Positions 32,027 through 42,508 of a stretch of 43,377 nucleotides of DNA are shown here, piece after piece. The DNA lies in NCBI RefSeq assembly GCF_000485595.1, contig NW_014577275.1, forward strand, positions 266,635-310,011, read 5' to 3'. The position numbers and the translations under genes are program-made. The notes under the pieces are model-generated. The model did not search any database, had not been told where the DNA came from, and saw only the letters and a list, made by a program, of their open reading frames with translations. How positions within the stretch are numbered: the stretch's first letter is position 1; the number at the start of each line of letters is the position of its first letter. This stretch comes from Priapulus caudatus. Its lineage: Eukaryota > Priapulida > Priapulimorpha > Priapulimorphida > Priapulidae.

Positions 32027-33772
32027 TGTAGAGATTTCGGTTACACCGAACACTCTATTTCAAACCACAACACACGACAGGCGCGGCCATTTTGAGAATG
32101 ACTAAAAACCTGGATCGGAAGACCAGGTGACACCCAAATTCCACTTAAGAAGGCAATATGCACAATTAAATAAAAGGAAAGGTCAAGCTATATAAAATAC
32201 AGGTTAAAGGATAACGAGTAAATAAGTAAAACAATAATTATAATAGAATATGAAGGGAAAATTACTCGGCCAGGCAGCTGACGTAATTGGCCTAAATGCG
32301 GCACGGCGTGTAAACAAAACGGCCGGTACGAAGCAGAACTTGACCGGTACAACCAGTAAATAAGCGATGCCAGCTGGAAGACTCTGCTTAAAGTACTAGG
32401 GGAATGGGGAAAAGCACGTGACAGGGAGCAACCGGGGCGTATATAAGGCGGCCGAAAATCCGTAGAAAGCAGAACCGCCGGGCAGCAGCCCCTAGAAACC
32501 CAGGAACCCTCAGGAGAACCAGGAGCCCTGCCTTGCCTATAGGAGCACTCAGGAGAACCAGGCGACCTGCCTTGCCTATAGGAGCACTCAGGAGCCCCAA
32601 GGCGACCGGCCTTGCCTATAGGAGCACTCCGGAGCCCCAAGGCGTGCTGACTGCCTCATAGGATTATAGCCATCGGAGCACTATAGGAGAACCAAGGCGT
32701 GCTGACTGCCTCACAGGCTCATAAGCCCTAGGATAAATAACAGAACAGAGGCGCGCTAAACTGCCTCATAGGCTTATAGCCATCGGAGCACTGTAGGAGA
32801 ACCAAGGCATCTGACTGCTCATTAGGCTCATACGCCCTAGGATAAATAGGAGAGCAGAGGCGCGCTAAAACTGCCTCATAGACCCTAGGATAAATAGGGA
32901 AACTACGGCCGGAGCACTGACTGCCTCATAATAGGCTCATAGCCAGAATATCATTAGGATTACGGGACGCCACCCCCCCCAGGATTACGAGGAGAGCTGA
33001 CCCGATGGGGCGCACCGACCAATAGGAGCACCTCACACGGGAGAACACTGACCCATTGTAGGAGAACTGGGGCAGTCACCGGGGAGCAGACGACGAGCAC
33101 AGTTCACCCTCCGGAGAAGACAGAAGATAGAAAACAGAAGAGAGAAGAAAGAAGATAGACAGAAGAAAGAAGATAGAAGACAGAAGATAGAAGATAGAAG
33201 ATAGAGGATAGAAGAAAGAGATAGAAGAAAGAAGCGCAGAGACAGAAGAAGAAGACAGAAAGCTAGAAGATAGAAGAAAGAGATAGAAGAGAGAAGGCAG
33301 AAGACAGAAGATAGACGAAGGAACGAGAAACGGCGCGACCAAGAGAGGAGGAGGAGAACGCCGACAGCAGGTGCCGTTCCATCTTGTTCTCACTCCCGAC
33401 AATCTCCACAGATACGTTGGGTTCGCGTTTACACCGAAGCACCTTGCACGTAACCGTTCACTGGCCTTGATGCCATACAATAATATAGTTATAACAAAAT
33501 AGTACGTCACGCATTCCAGAGCACGCATCACGGTCGGGTAACCACCAGGTAACGATACTGCATAACTGTAGAGTGTGTATGAGCAATAAAGCTAACGGTT
33601 CCGTATATTTAAGATCTTGCGTTGTGTTTATTTGCCTCGATTTTGTTTGTCTCCTGCTTGCCACGCAACACAGTCCCGCTTTTGCCACCGGGAGCAAGAA
33701 ATGATCCCGCAAAAAACAATAGTGCATTCACACGCACATAATTCGCGTAGTGGCTACCCCTAGGGCACTACA
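32027..33772 (+). repeat. 5' long terminal repeat, 1746 bp
   Basis: It starts TGTAGAGATT and ends GGGCACTACA (TGTAG/CTACA ends). A TATA box (tatataagg, from 32440) and a poly(A) signal AATAAA (33585-33590) followed by a GT-rich stretch suggest a U3 of about 440 bp, an unusually long R, and a U5 of about 165 bp. The R region contains imperfect units of about 55-65 bp ('ggagcact.taggagaaccaagg', 'ctgactgcctcatagg', 'ccctaggataaata'). It also has a purine-rich gaagata tract at 33110-33330. Confidence 0.88.
32440..32448 (+). promoter_or_regulatory. LTR TATA box
   Basis: TATATAAGG occurs in GC-rich context inside the LTR, with an E-box-like CACGTG 20 bp upstream (32415-32420). It is conserved in the second LTR copy near 42925. 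Confidence 0.6.
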
Positions 33773-33779
33773 GAATTAT

Positions 33780-33798
33780 GTGGGGCTCGTCCGGGATC
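33780..33798 (+). promoter_or_regulatory. Primer-binding site, tRNA-Pro-like
   Basis: Eight bases after the LTR end, TGGGGCTCGTCCGGGAT matches the complement of the 3' end of tRNA-Pro except for one missing G in the G run. Proline tRNA is a known primer of several retroelement and retrovirus groups. The missing G could be an assembly indel. Confidence 0.8.
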
Positions 33799-34366
33799 CT
33801 TTGCTTTTCTGTTGTTGAAATTGCGGCTGTGGCAGGAGGACGAGACGGAGAGGCAATAAACTAGTAACGTAAGATGGATAGCTTAAGGAATAGACTACGC
33901 GATTTTTTTACCCCGTCCTAAGGTCATGGTATGATGTAGGCCTACGAGCGTTCCGGCCTACGCAGGCAGGGTTAGGATTAGGTCGTGAGGCAGAAGGCAG
34001 ATCCCTATACTTAGGAGGGCACGAGCAGGCCGGATCTAGAGCATCAACGTTCTCCGGGTGAGAACCCAGTTCAGGCTCACGAGCCCGAGCCTTGCCCTAT
34101 GCACCCGACACTCCGAACCCCCCTTGATGAGAGGGGGGCGTGGAGAACGCCACAACCACCAAGCCACGGATGATCCTCGGAGCAGGAAGGAGAAGACGAG
34201 CTCCAGAGGACAGTGCACCTTGGAGAGGAAGCACTGGAAGTCAATAAAGTCCCTAGCAGACAAACGGAGGGACAGGCCGCCAGGGGGCGGAGGACAAGTA
34301 GGAAACCAGCGGATTTGAGGAGAGTTCGAGTTCGGAAGGAGTCGGAAGCCAAGGAGTGCGTCAAGA
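33799..34366 (+). other. Retroelement leader, non-coding
   Basis: Untranslated leader lies between the primer site and the first candidate gag ATG at 34367. Open frames here are short and on both strands; none is recognised. Confidence 0.55.
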
Positions 34367-34659
34367 ATGGCTACGGCGGCCTCCACCTCACATAGGAAGC
34401 ATCGAGCATCACCCGAGCAGAGCGGGAGACAACAGACCAGGAGTGAAGCGCATACAAACTGGATGGAGCCGAAATCAACCTTTTATCGAATCAGAACGGA
34501 ACAGTCTCTAGGCGCAGCAGAGACAAGAACCACGAGCAGAAGGGCACCCCACCCACTCGAGTAGGGAGTATAGGCAGACGGAGCCTTACGGCCATCACAC
34601 TTCAGCAGGTTCTACGATCGAGAAAACCGCCAACATTTGGGAAAGGAGATGGGACCACC

Positions 34660-35517
34660 TTGAAACGGTTCATTATCAAATTTGAAATGACGGCAGCCTA
34701 CAACCAATGGCCAGTTCACACCTGGGCAGTCCAACTTGGCCTATGCCTTGACGGTGAAGCCCTGGAGGCTATGATTGAGCTTCCTCGGACACAGCGAGAG
34801 GACTACGACCGCCTGGTTGCCGCACTACAGCGTAGGTTTGATCCCGCGGAACCGATACATGTGCATCGCAGTGAACTACGGCACCGCAATAGACGAGCCG
34901 GAGAAACTCCCGAGGAGTACGGAGCCACCATAAGACAACTTTTCAGCAGAGCTTACCCGGGAATGGTGGGTCATCAGTTCGAGGAAATCTTAATCGACAA
35001 GTACTTGGGAGGTCTGGGAGATGTCGACACTCAGCACTATGACCTCCTGCAGGAACCAGGAACTCTCGACGAAGCTATCACCAGAGTATCTCAATATGAA
35101 GCCGTAACCAAGGAGACGGTAACAAGCCGTAAACACACACCAGAGCGGGTAAGTAACATCCGCGTAGCAAAGCCACAAGAAGATAACACTCCTGACTCCC
35201 TAAATCAGCTGAGGAAAGAAGTACAGGAATTGACCCAGGAAATGGCAAGGATGAAGCGGGAGATAATCACCAGAAATCCTCAGCCACAAAATGGCTACCG
35301 GCTAGAAACTCGGGAGGCAGTCCGCTACCCACCTTTTCCAACACCGGCGGGGGCGCAGAACAGACCCGACTGGATGGCGAATATGGAGTGCTATTATTGC
35401 CGGCAGCGAGGGCACATACAGAGAGTCTGCCCCCGGAGACCCCCACAGATAGACAGGAACACCTCACCACCAACAGGACCAGCCACCAAGGGTGGAGAAC
35501 AGCCAAGGTTAAACTAG
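34660..35517 (+). CDS. gag: gag (capsid and nucleocapsid) of the LTR element
   Basis: The open frame has a retrotransposon capsid region (WAVQLGLCLDGEALEAMIEL, then LQRRFDP...LRHRNRRAGETPEEYG) and, near the end, a CCHC zinc knuckle CYYCRQRGHIQRVC (CX2CX4HX4C). It ends at TAG 35515-35517. The listed first codon is TTG; the frame stays open upstream past 34561 with gag-like residues (PPTFGKGDGTT). The real start is therefore probably the ATG at 34367 in another frame, with one frameshift near 34560. It is joined to pol by a -1 frameshift signal at its stop. Confidence 0.88.
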   Translation: MKRFIIKFEMTAAYNQWPVHTWAVQLGLCLDGEALEAMIELPRTQREDYDRLVAALQRRFDPAEPIHVHRSELRHRNRRAGETPEEYGATIRQLFSRAYPGMVGHQFEEILIDKYLGGLGDVDTQHYDLLQEPGTLDEAITRVSQYEAVTKETVTSRKHTPERVSNIRVAKPQEDNTPDSLNQLRKEVQELTQEMARMKREIITRNPQPQNGYRLETREAVRYPPFPTPAGAQNRPDWMANMECYYCRQRGHIQRVCPRRPPQIDRNTSPPTGPATKGGEQPRLN

Positions 35518-35550
35518 TCAGGACCAGGCATAGGGTCAATGACCTGGTCC
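35508..35550 (+). promoter_or_regulatory. Programmed -1 ribosomal frameshift signal at the gag-pol junction
   Basis: The heptamer G TTA AAC (35508-35514) is in the correct X XXY YYZ register of the gag frame and directly abuts the gag TAG. A -1 slip puts ribosomes into the pol frame. After a 6-base spacer an 8-bp perfect stem follows: GGACCAGG at 35521-35528 with CCTGGTCC at 35543-35550. Confidence 0.8.
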
Positions 35551-36683
35551 AGGGAACGTCGACTAACGAAACCAGATCCCGGTCTACGCGCTCCACCTTC
35601 TGCGCCCCTCAGGAGCAAGAGCAAAGGAAGGAAGCTGAACATACAGTAAAAACGAAAAGAGAGGAAGCTGAACATATAGTAAAAACGGATAGAGGAGAGT
35701 CTCATCAAACCGTGACGGAGCCAAACGAAACCAGTGAGCGACAACCCAGCCAGGAGGAGAAGCCACCCATAACTGTTGCCCCCCTGCATAACCAGCCTAC
35801 CTGGGTGGTGCCGGTGCAGGTAGAAGGGTACCACATGGACTTTCTTGTTGATAGTGGGGCAAGCACGACCCTCATCAACCAAATCAGGTACGACAAGCTA
35901 ACTAACCAGGAGAGGCCCGTACTCCGCCCAGGCCGATGTGACCTAAGAATGGCTAATGGGGAGCAAATGGACAACACAGGAGAGGCGGACCTGCACATAG
36001 AAATCGGAGGGAGCAAACACAAGAAGACGATGGTAATCACCTCACTCGGAGGTATGGACGGAATACTCGGACTCGATTTTCTCACACCTCACCGAGCGTC
36101 CTTCAACATGTCTACGGGAGCACTAATATTAGATGACCAAACCATCCAGTGCTACCGGCTGGGAGGTGAGGACCACAAGCAGGTACAAGTAGGAGAAGCT
36201 ACCATCGTTCAGCCAAGAAAGCAGTATACTATCCCAGGGTGGACGGGGACAAGTGCCCACCTGACTGCAGGCTTAGACAGAACTGAGGAAGATCCACCGT
36301 GCTCCTTGAAAGCACGTACGGGAAAACACCAAAGCCAGCTACCCGAACACCTCCAAAACTTGCTGGAGAGGGCTGACAAAGATTTAACAGACGAACACCG
36401 GTGGGACTTGGCAACCAAGCTCCACGAGTACCAAGACATCTTTACGGGCCCAGCAGATGGCTTAGGGAGGACGGACCTAGTGAAGCATCACATTGATACC
36501 GGGCAGGGAAGGCCGATAAAGCAAGCACCGGGGCGTGTTCCCCTACACCGGCAAGGGGAGATGGAAAAAGAAATACAGGAGATGCTCCACAAGGGAGTTA
36601 TAGAACCAGCTAATGGACCATGGGCTTCACCAGTGGTCCTGGTCCCAAAGAAGGATGGCGCAGTAAGATTCTGCGTAGATTAA
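35511..36683 (+). pseudogene. pol: pol, protease and start of reverse transcriptase
   Basis: The frame entered by the -1 shift encodes a Lys/Glu-rich linker and then an aspartic protease (FLVDSGASTTLIN, catalytic Asp near 35850; second motif GILGLDFL near 36060). The N-terminal fingers of reverse transcriptase follow (IKQAPGRVPLHRQGEMEKEI, then GVIEPANGPWASPVVLVPKK, then RFCVD). It is stopped by a TAA at 36681-36683 in the middle of the conserved block. Downstream sequence continues in the same frame, so this is a nonsense substitution rather than a frameshift. Confidence 0.88.
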
Positions 36684-38023
36684 AGAAGACTAAACCAAGT
36701 AGTACACAAGGATGCCTACCCATTACCAAGGATCGATGACCTGTTAGATGCACTCGGAGGCACCTCGTGGTTTTCAACGCTAGACCTCGCTGCCGGGTAC
36801 TGGCAAGTGGAAATGGAAGAAGATTCAAAACAGAAGACGGCATTTGCTACGCGAAACGGACTCTATAATTCCGGGTCATGCCGTTTGGTTTGTCGAACGC
36901 ACCACCCAGCGACCTTCGAACGACTTATGGAGCAAGTCCTCAAAGGGATACAGGGGAGGCACTGTCTGGTATACTTGGATGACATAATAATTTTTGGAAA
37001 AACTTTCCAGGAGGCTCTGGACAACCTAACAATGGTGTTCGCCCGGCTGCGAGCAGCCCATCTGAAACTAAAACCAGCAAAGTGTCATTTGTTTCATACA
37101 AGTGTTAATTTCCTGGGACACCTGGTGAGCAAAGAAGGATTAAAATGCGACCCGTCAAAAATCGAGACCGTAGCCACGTAGGAAACTCCGAGATCTATCA
37201 AGGAGGTGCGAAGCTTCCTGGGATTCGCGTCGTACTATCGAAGGTTTATACCGGATTCTCCTCAATCGCCGCACCCTTGACGGCGCTAACAAGAAAAAGA
37301 GCCACCTACCAGTGGAATGAGGAAGAGGAAACCGCATTTAGCAGGGTAAAAATAGCCCTAACCACGACACCCATCTTAGCATACCCTACGCCCAATGGGG
37401 AGTTCACACTGGACACGGATGCAAGCAATACCGGCTTGGGAGCCGTACTGTCCCAGACCCAGGAGGGAGAGGAGAAAGTAATCGCCTATGCTAGCAGAAT
37501 GATGAACCGATCACAGCAAAGGTACTGTACCACGAAGAAGGAGTTACTAGCAGTGGTAACATTCGTCAGACAGTACCATCACTACTTATGGGGACGGCCT
37601 TTCCGAGTCAGAACGGATCATGCATCATTAACCTGGCTGGTCAACTTCAAAAACCCCGAAAGTATGATTGCCCGCTGGATTACACTCCTAGAGACCTACG
37701 ACTTTAGGATTGAACACAGAAAAGGACAGCACCATCTGAACGCTGATGCCCTGTCCCGAAAGACGGTAGGCAAATGCCTAAGAGAAGACTGCCCAGACGA
37801 TAGGCACTGGAACGCCAGGGAGAAGAGGGTATCCGAAGAAAGAGAGGTTGGACTGGAAGAAAGGACCCCAACAAGCAGCGACAACGAGGGAGACGGAATT
37901 GGGGGAGAAGAGTCACGATCCCCCAGAGATGAGCGAACCAAAGAGCTGGTAGAGACGGATGTAGACGGACGCAGCCAAGTACTGGTAATTACAAAAGTAG
38001 AAGAGAGCCAAGGCTACCCCTAG
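36684..38023 (+). pseudogene. pol: pol, rest of reverse transcriptase and RNase H, broken
   Basis: After the nonsense codon the reverse transcriptase palm continues (STLDLAAGYWQVEM) to the catalytic YLDDI motif near 36970. A short out-of-frame patch lies between about 36866 and 36906 (two compensating indels). There is a second nonsense codon (TAG at 37179-37181) and a frameshift near 37255. RNase H then reads FTLDTDASNTGLGAVLSQ (from about 37404) to RTDHASLTWL (about 37615) and the ALSRK end. The frame runs into the LTR remnant at 38012 with no integrase. Confidence 0.88.
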
Positions 38024-38032
38024 GGCACTACA
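38012..38032 (+). repeat. Residual end of the 3' LTR (21 bp)
   Basis: It is identical to the last 21 bp of the 5' LTR (33752-33772) and is followed by the GTAT target duplication. The deletion joins the end of RNase H coding to this remnant. Confidence 0.9.
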
Positions 38033-39240
38033 GTATGTTAGTCAGGAGTAAATTTAAACTACCTCTTACCATAACATTAACAGATGGAAGAAAGTTTATC
38101 ACCCATCGTACTAACAATAAATTGTTACCATGTGTTAATTATGGCATTATATGTTATAACTGTCATGTTCTATTTCTCAACAGTTACTTTAAATTGTTAC
38201 CATAAACTATACATCACTATATATAATTCGGAAATTTCGTAATTTAAATGTAATCGCCCATGGTCACAATAAATTGTTACCGTACCATATGTTAATCATG
38301 TCACTCGACCATTATAAATCGTTTATTTTTCGTTATCTTTTGTATTTTTCACAGTTACTTGAAATTGTCACCATAATCCATTCATCGCTATATGTTTCAA
38401 ACCTCTCAATTAATCATGCCACATCGTAACAATAAATTATTAGAATAGTGTATTATACTATTCTAACTGCCAGTTATCATATTCTAATGCCTACCCCCAT
38501 CATTTTACAATTCAAATATATGGCAATTTGAATCACGTCAGAAAAATTAGCAACCCATTTTAGCAAGGTACTATTGTTAATTCGGTGATTTAAAATTTGT
38601 TTGTGCACAACCTATGGGTGTCGCCGTCCAGTTAGTCGGGTTAGTGCTTTTGAATGAAATACAGCATGCACATTTTAGCTTCAGGTTCACGTTTCAATTG
38701 AAAAAACGCCCCTTCCACATGTTACAGCAGGTAGTTGAAGTCCTCTATGTTCTATGTTGAATGTTCTATGTTGAATGTTCTATGTTGAATGTTCTATGTT
38801 CACAGAACCATAACCATACCAACACAAACACAACCATACTTTTCAGGTTTGTGTTTCACAGCTACCTTCAATTGATAGCAAACTATCAGCTGCTATATGC
38901 GTTAGTTGTCACAGTGAGGTTAAATTGTTACCATTGCTTATATCACTGACATGCTTAAATAATTGTGTAAAAATGCTACAACACGGTCACAATACATTAC
39001 TATATATGTTAGTCAGGAGTAAATTTAAAGTAGGTCTTACCATAACAGATGGAAGAAAGTTTATCACCCATCGTACTAACAATAAATTGTTACCATGTGT
39101 TAATTAGGCCATTATATGTTATAACTGTCATCTTGTATTTGTCAACAGTAACTTTAAATTGTTACCATAAACTATACATCACTATATATAATTCAGAAAT
39201 TTCGTAATTTAACTGTAATCGCCCATCGTGACAACCCACA
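38033..39240. repeat. AT-rich degenerate repeat array with an LTR-free copy of the insertion locus
   Basis: Segment 38033-38270 (right LTR flank) recurs at 39001-39230. Segment 38801-39000 matches the left LTR flank at 31805-32026. Words such as 'aaattgttaccat', 'cacagttac' and 'tcactatat' recur every 60-120 bp through the array. No genes are seen. Confidence 0.8.
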
Positions 39241-39327
39241 CCACAGAATAACGGGCAGCCGGTACTAGGTGCTATATAGAACTGTGATATTGCTATCTTA
39301 ACAACATCTATAAATGTAACACATATA

Positions 39328-39354
39328 TGGTTATGGTTATGGTTATGGTTATAT
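39328..39354. repeat. (GGTTAT)n short tandem repeat
   Basis: Four units of GGTTAT resemble degenerate telomeric repeats. Confidence 0.85.
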
Positions 39355-39503
39355 ATAACATTAACAGATGAATAGGCATAATATGGTTGAGAAAACGAAT
39401 GTGGGGCAACAACACGAGGTTTGTATGCAAACTCAAATTAGTTCCTCGCTTTCCTTCATACATTCAAGCTGTTGCTGTGTGTCTTGCCATTGTTGTCGGT
39501 CTT

Positions 39504-39704
39504 TCACGGCTCATCGTTGTCATCGTGCAGGTTTTCTTCGTTGAACATCGCATTTAAGCTGGCTTGTGAACAATCGAGTTCTTCTTTTGTTTTGACCATC
39601 TCTTCCTTCAGCTGGTTCATCTCGTTCTTGAGGGCGTGATTTTGTCTGCCAAGTTTATCTGTTTTTTTCCAGTATGCTTCTCGTGTTCGCATGATGTTCG
39701 TCAT
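39504..39704 (-). CDS. Small coiled-coil open frame, unrecognised
   Basis: The 66 residues have a heptad-like pattern (KLGRQNHALKNEMNQLKEEM, then KTKEELD) and an acidic end (HDDNDEP). The length and coiled-coil composition are more protein-like than the neighbouring random frames. It starts at an ATG and ends at TGA. It could be a fragment of a gag-like or cellular coiled-coil gene; I do not recognise it and see no splice context. Confidence 0.25.
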   Translation of the reverse strand: MTNIMRTREAYWKKTDKLGRQNHALKNEMNQLKEEMVKTKEELDCSQASLNAMFNEENLHDDNDEP

Positions 39705-39842
39705 TTATTGTTCTGAGGCATTTTTCTACCTGTGAGACGACTTCGATTATTTTGCGTACTGCATATTCCACGTCGTACTGCTTATAATTCAGTCTCGTAC
39801 AGATTCTAACCACTTGCAGCATTCATTTCTGATTGATCATGG

Positions 39843-39873
39843 TTATTATTATTATTATTATTATTATTATCAT
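39843..39873. repeat. (ATT)n microsatellite
   Basis: About nine ATT units lie in AT-rich non-coding DNA. Confidence 0.95.
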
Positions 39874-40208
39874 TTCCATTTCTCCAGCATTAACTGCCAA
39901 CACAGCTCTTGTGGGTTTTAATCGTTAAAAGCCACGCTATTTTCTGTAATATGACGTTTCTTTAATGATTCAGTAATACATAATTATTGTCTACCTGCCA
40001 TTGCGGAATCATAACAACAGCCAGCATATTGCAAAGGCCCTGGCTAGGTGAACGGTTGCAGACGAAGAGCCGCTACGCTACGCGTCCGCACATCCATCTC
40101 AGACACTAATCTTCCGACACGTACACACGCATGCTTGCGGAACGGCACACTCTGCTCATTGCCGTGTGTGTGCGTGTGTGTGTGTGTCCCTAAAATTCCG
40201 GACTGTTC

Positions 40209-40271
40209 GCTGGCAGCTATGGATCCGTGCCCCGAGCTATGGATTCGGCGCACGGTTCCATAGCTGCCAGC
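40209..40271. repeat. Hairpin with two 22-bp arms
   Basis: The arms are 40209-40230 (gctggcagctatggatccgt, then gc) and 40250-40271. They pair along their length apart from one mismatch, with a 19-base loop that itself repeats 'gagctatggat'. The GC content is much higher than the surroundings. Confidence 0.75.
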
Positions 40272-40397
40272 ACTGCATACTGTCGTAGGACGTTCGCGCG
40301 GTCGCGTGCGCCTTGCCGCGGAATTGCGCGCAAGATCCGCGCTCAGCGGTTAGGATCAACACCTCCTTTCGGCAACACTTCTCTGGTATCCCGTTTC

Positions 40398-40473
40398 ATC
40401 TGGATGGATGGATGGATGCATGCATGCATGGATAGATACATACATAGATAGATAGATAGATAGACAGATAGCT
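40398..40473. repeat. GGAT, GCAT and GATA tetranucleotide repeats
   Basis: The region passes in order from GGAT to GCAT to GATA repeats. No coding significance is seen. Confidence 0.95.
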
Positions 40474-40769
40474 GGATTTTTTGCGGTATTTTCCTTTCAA
40501 CCAAGTGGTCACCAACTGAGCACTTTTTCTCTTGCTTACTTATAGAATTGCGCTCTTTGTTTCTTCCAAAAATGTTTTTTTGTTTCTGTTTTCTTTTCAG
40601 TTGCATGAAATATTTAACTTCAAGTGTGTCACTTACATGAAGTTTATATTTTAAGGCACGATTTGGTCGTTGTACGGGTATTAGTCTGCTGGTATATATA
40701 AAGTTGTTCAGCCGAATTAGTGTGTTCGCGCATAACTAACTCCGCAGCCTAGAGGAAAACTAAAGATAT

Positions 40770-40998
40770 TTTCAGAATCAGCACGTCTGGGAGGTTGTTC
40801 TGGCTGAAACACAAATTTAAAAAAGTTAAAAAGTTAAACATTCATAAAAAATTCTATTGATCAATAGATGGCGGTCACGTACGTACACACAACATCACGT
40901 CTGAATCCATGGTGTATAAACGTAATGGCGCAGTGGGCTCATCAGTACAACATCCGTCTGCTACACCTGGATTCCGGGTTTGAGTCCCAGCTGGGGAA
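40770..40998 (+). repeat. tRNA-derived SINE-like repeat, second copy
   Basis: The A box TGGCGCAGTGGG at 40926-40937 and B box GGTTTGAGTCC at 40977-40987 are correctly spaced. The upstream block 'gttctggctgaaacacaaat' is shared with 29951. Divergence from the first copy is much higher than in the duplicated segment that follows, so these are separate old copies or a fast-changing part. Confidence 0.55.
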
Positions 40999-41640
40999 CT
41001 TATTTTTTCCAATGGCATGACATGGCATGACATGCGATGGATGGATGGATGGCTGGCTGGACGATCGGCAGCCCGGATATCGCGCGAAGCGCAAAAAACG
41101 CCGCGTAGCAGCACACTAACACAACTACGCTGCACTGATTGAATAGCAACTTCAACGGGTCGACTATAGACGCAAAAGCGGTGCAATCGCTCAATTGAGC
41201 AGTTCTGGTTATTGCACGACGGGTTTGACTACCCAGGTAGCTAGACATTTCCTAGAAATTTGCCTCGAAATTCCTCAGAGCGCTTTGTTTGCTGTAAAAA
41301 ACTTTTGTGACATGACTGTACATCAGTGTAGTACATATGGCGAGCGATAGATGGCGCAACGAGGCAATATTCATAGCATTTCCCTAAGACTTTGCCTGCA
41401 GACGGCTCGGCCGGCTATATTAACCCTCCTAACGGCTAGACTCGTACCCGCTCGACAGTTCCACACGCTACATTAACGAACTTTAGTGTAGCGAAGGATA
41501 CTTGCCCGAGTGAAGGTGGCCAACGTGTACCAGTCTAGCTACAACCCCCCCCCCAAACTGCATCCAGCGCCAACTGCAAAGACAAACTGAAATTGGAACT
41601 AGCCTGCAGACAGCATCAGCAGCATGATAAGGTTACTGTG

Positions 41641-41858
41641 GCTCAAGGGGTCGTTGTCGTATCAGGTACTACAGATATGTACCCGAGGTACATATATGTA
41701 TACACAAAGTGTACCAGACTTGTACTACAGAAGTGTACCCTAACCCTAACACTAACCCTAAACATACCTCATATAAAAATATAAACATAATACTAAACAA
41801 CCTAAAACTACCTCGGTTACATATCTGTAGTACCTGATACGACAACGACCCCATCTGC
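41641..41858. mobile_element. Second copy of the 9-bp-TSD element
   Basis: It is flanked by GTTACTGTG at 41632-41640 and 41859-41867, as in the copy at 31153-31368, with the same internal telomere-like run. Confidence 0.7.
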
Positions 41859-42508
41859 GTTACTGTGAGTCATTTCATTATAGCCTTCTGTTCATTAAGC
41901 ATCTTTTGTTTGCAGGTAGCTGTAACTGTAATAGTAATACTCTATACAACATTGACCATATTTCTCTGGTACCTCACGTGTGCCTTGACGGACGATTTTG
42001 CCCGTGCTCAAGTATGCCGTTAGTCAATTATGAAGTATTGGGTACGTATTCTTCCGTATGCATTCTTTCTGTGTCTTGATTTTGCTGGTGGGGCATGTCG
42101 TCGCGCAATGTCTGACAATTCAACAACCGTGCAATGTAAAGCATATAGAGTCCTAACATATAATACGATATATTGCGATGTATTTGTAATGGTTCATTCC
42201 ATTTACCTCACGAGCCTTATAAGCAGTAACGAAATACTGCTGTTCACCTGTGTTCTTCGTCGTTCCATGGTTTCTTTCTGTGTTATACTTCACAGAACCA
42301 TATAACCATACCAATACAAACACAACCATACTTTTATTGTTCAGGTGTGTGTTTCACAGTTACCTTAAATTGATAGCAAACTATCAGCTGCTACATCCGT
42401 TAGTTGTCACAGTGACGTTAAATTGTTACCATTGCTCATATCACTGACATGCTTAAATAATTGGGTGAAAATGCTACAACACGGTCACAATACATTACTA
42501 TATGGTAT

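Larger units (their letters stand above)
30526..32900. repeat. Duplicated segment, copy A (flank plus start of LTR)
   Basis: This is nearly identical to 41014-43377, at an offset of about 10.48 kb. Differences are mostly single-base insertions and deletions. The segment contains a palindrome (30950-31050), a small element (31153-31368), the LTR flank, and the first ~870 bp of the LTR. The duplicate runs off the window end. Confidence 0.92.
32027..38032 (+). mobile_element. Ty3/gypsy-type LTR retroelement, 3' part deleted
   Basis: The order is 5' LTR (32027-33772), primer-binding site (about 33781), leader, gag, then pol with protease, reverse transcriptase and RNase H. Pol is followed directly by the last 21 bp of an LTR (38012-38032, ggctacccctagggcactaca). 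The 4-bp duplication GTAT flanks the whole (32023-32026 and 38033-38036). The integrase, any env-like frame, the polypurine tract and nearly the whole 3' LTR are missing. Stops and frameshifts in pol make it non-functional as assembled. Confidence 0.93.

Noticed and set aside
32188-32640. Frame with repeated SAPIGKAGRL units (also at 42871-43128)
   Set aside because: It follows the LTR internal repeat and has no start or domain evidence; indels break it between the copies.
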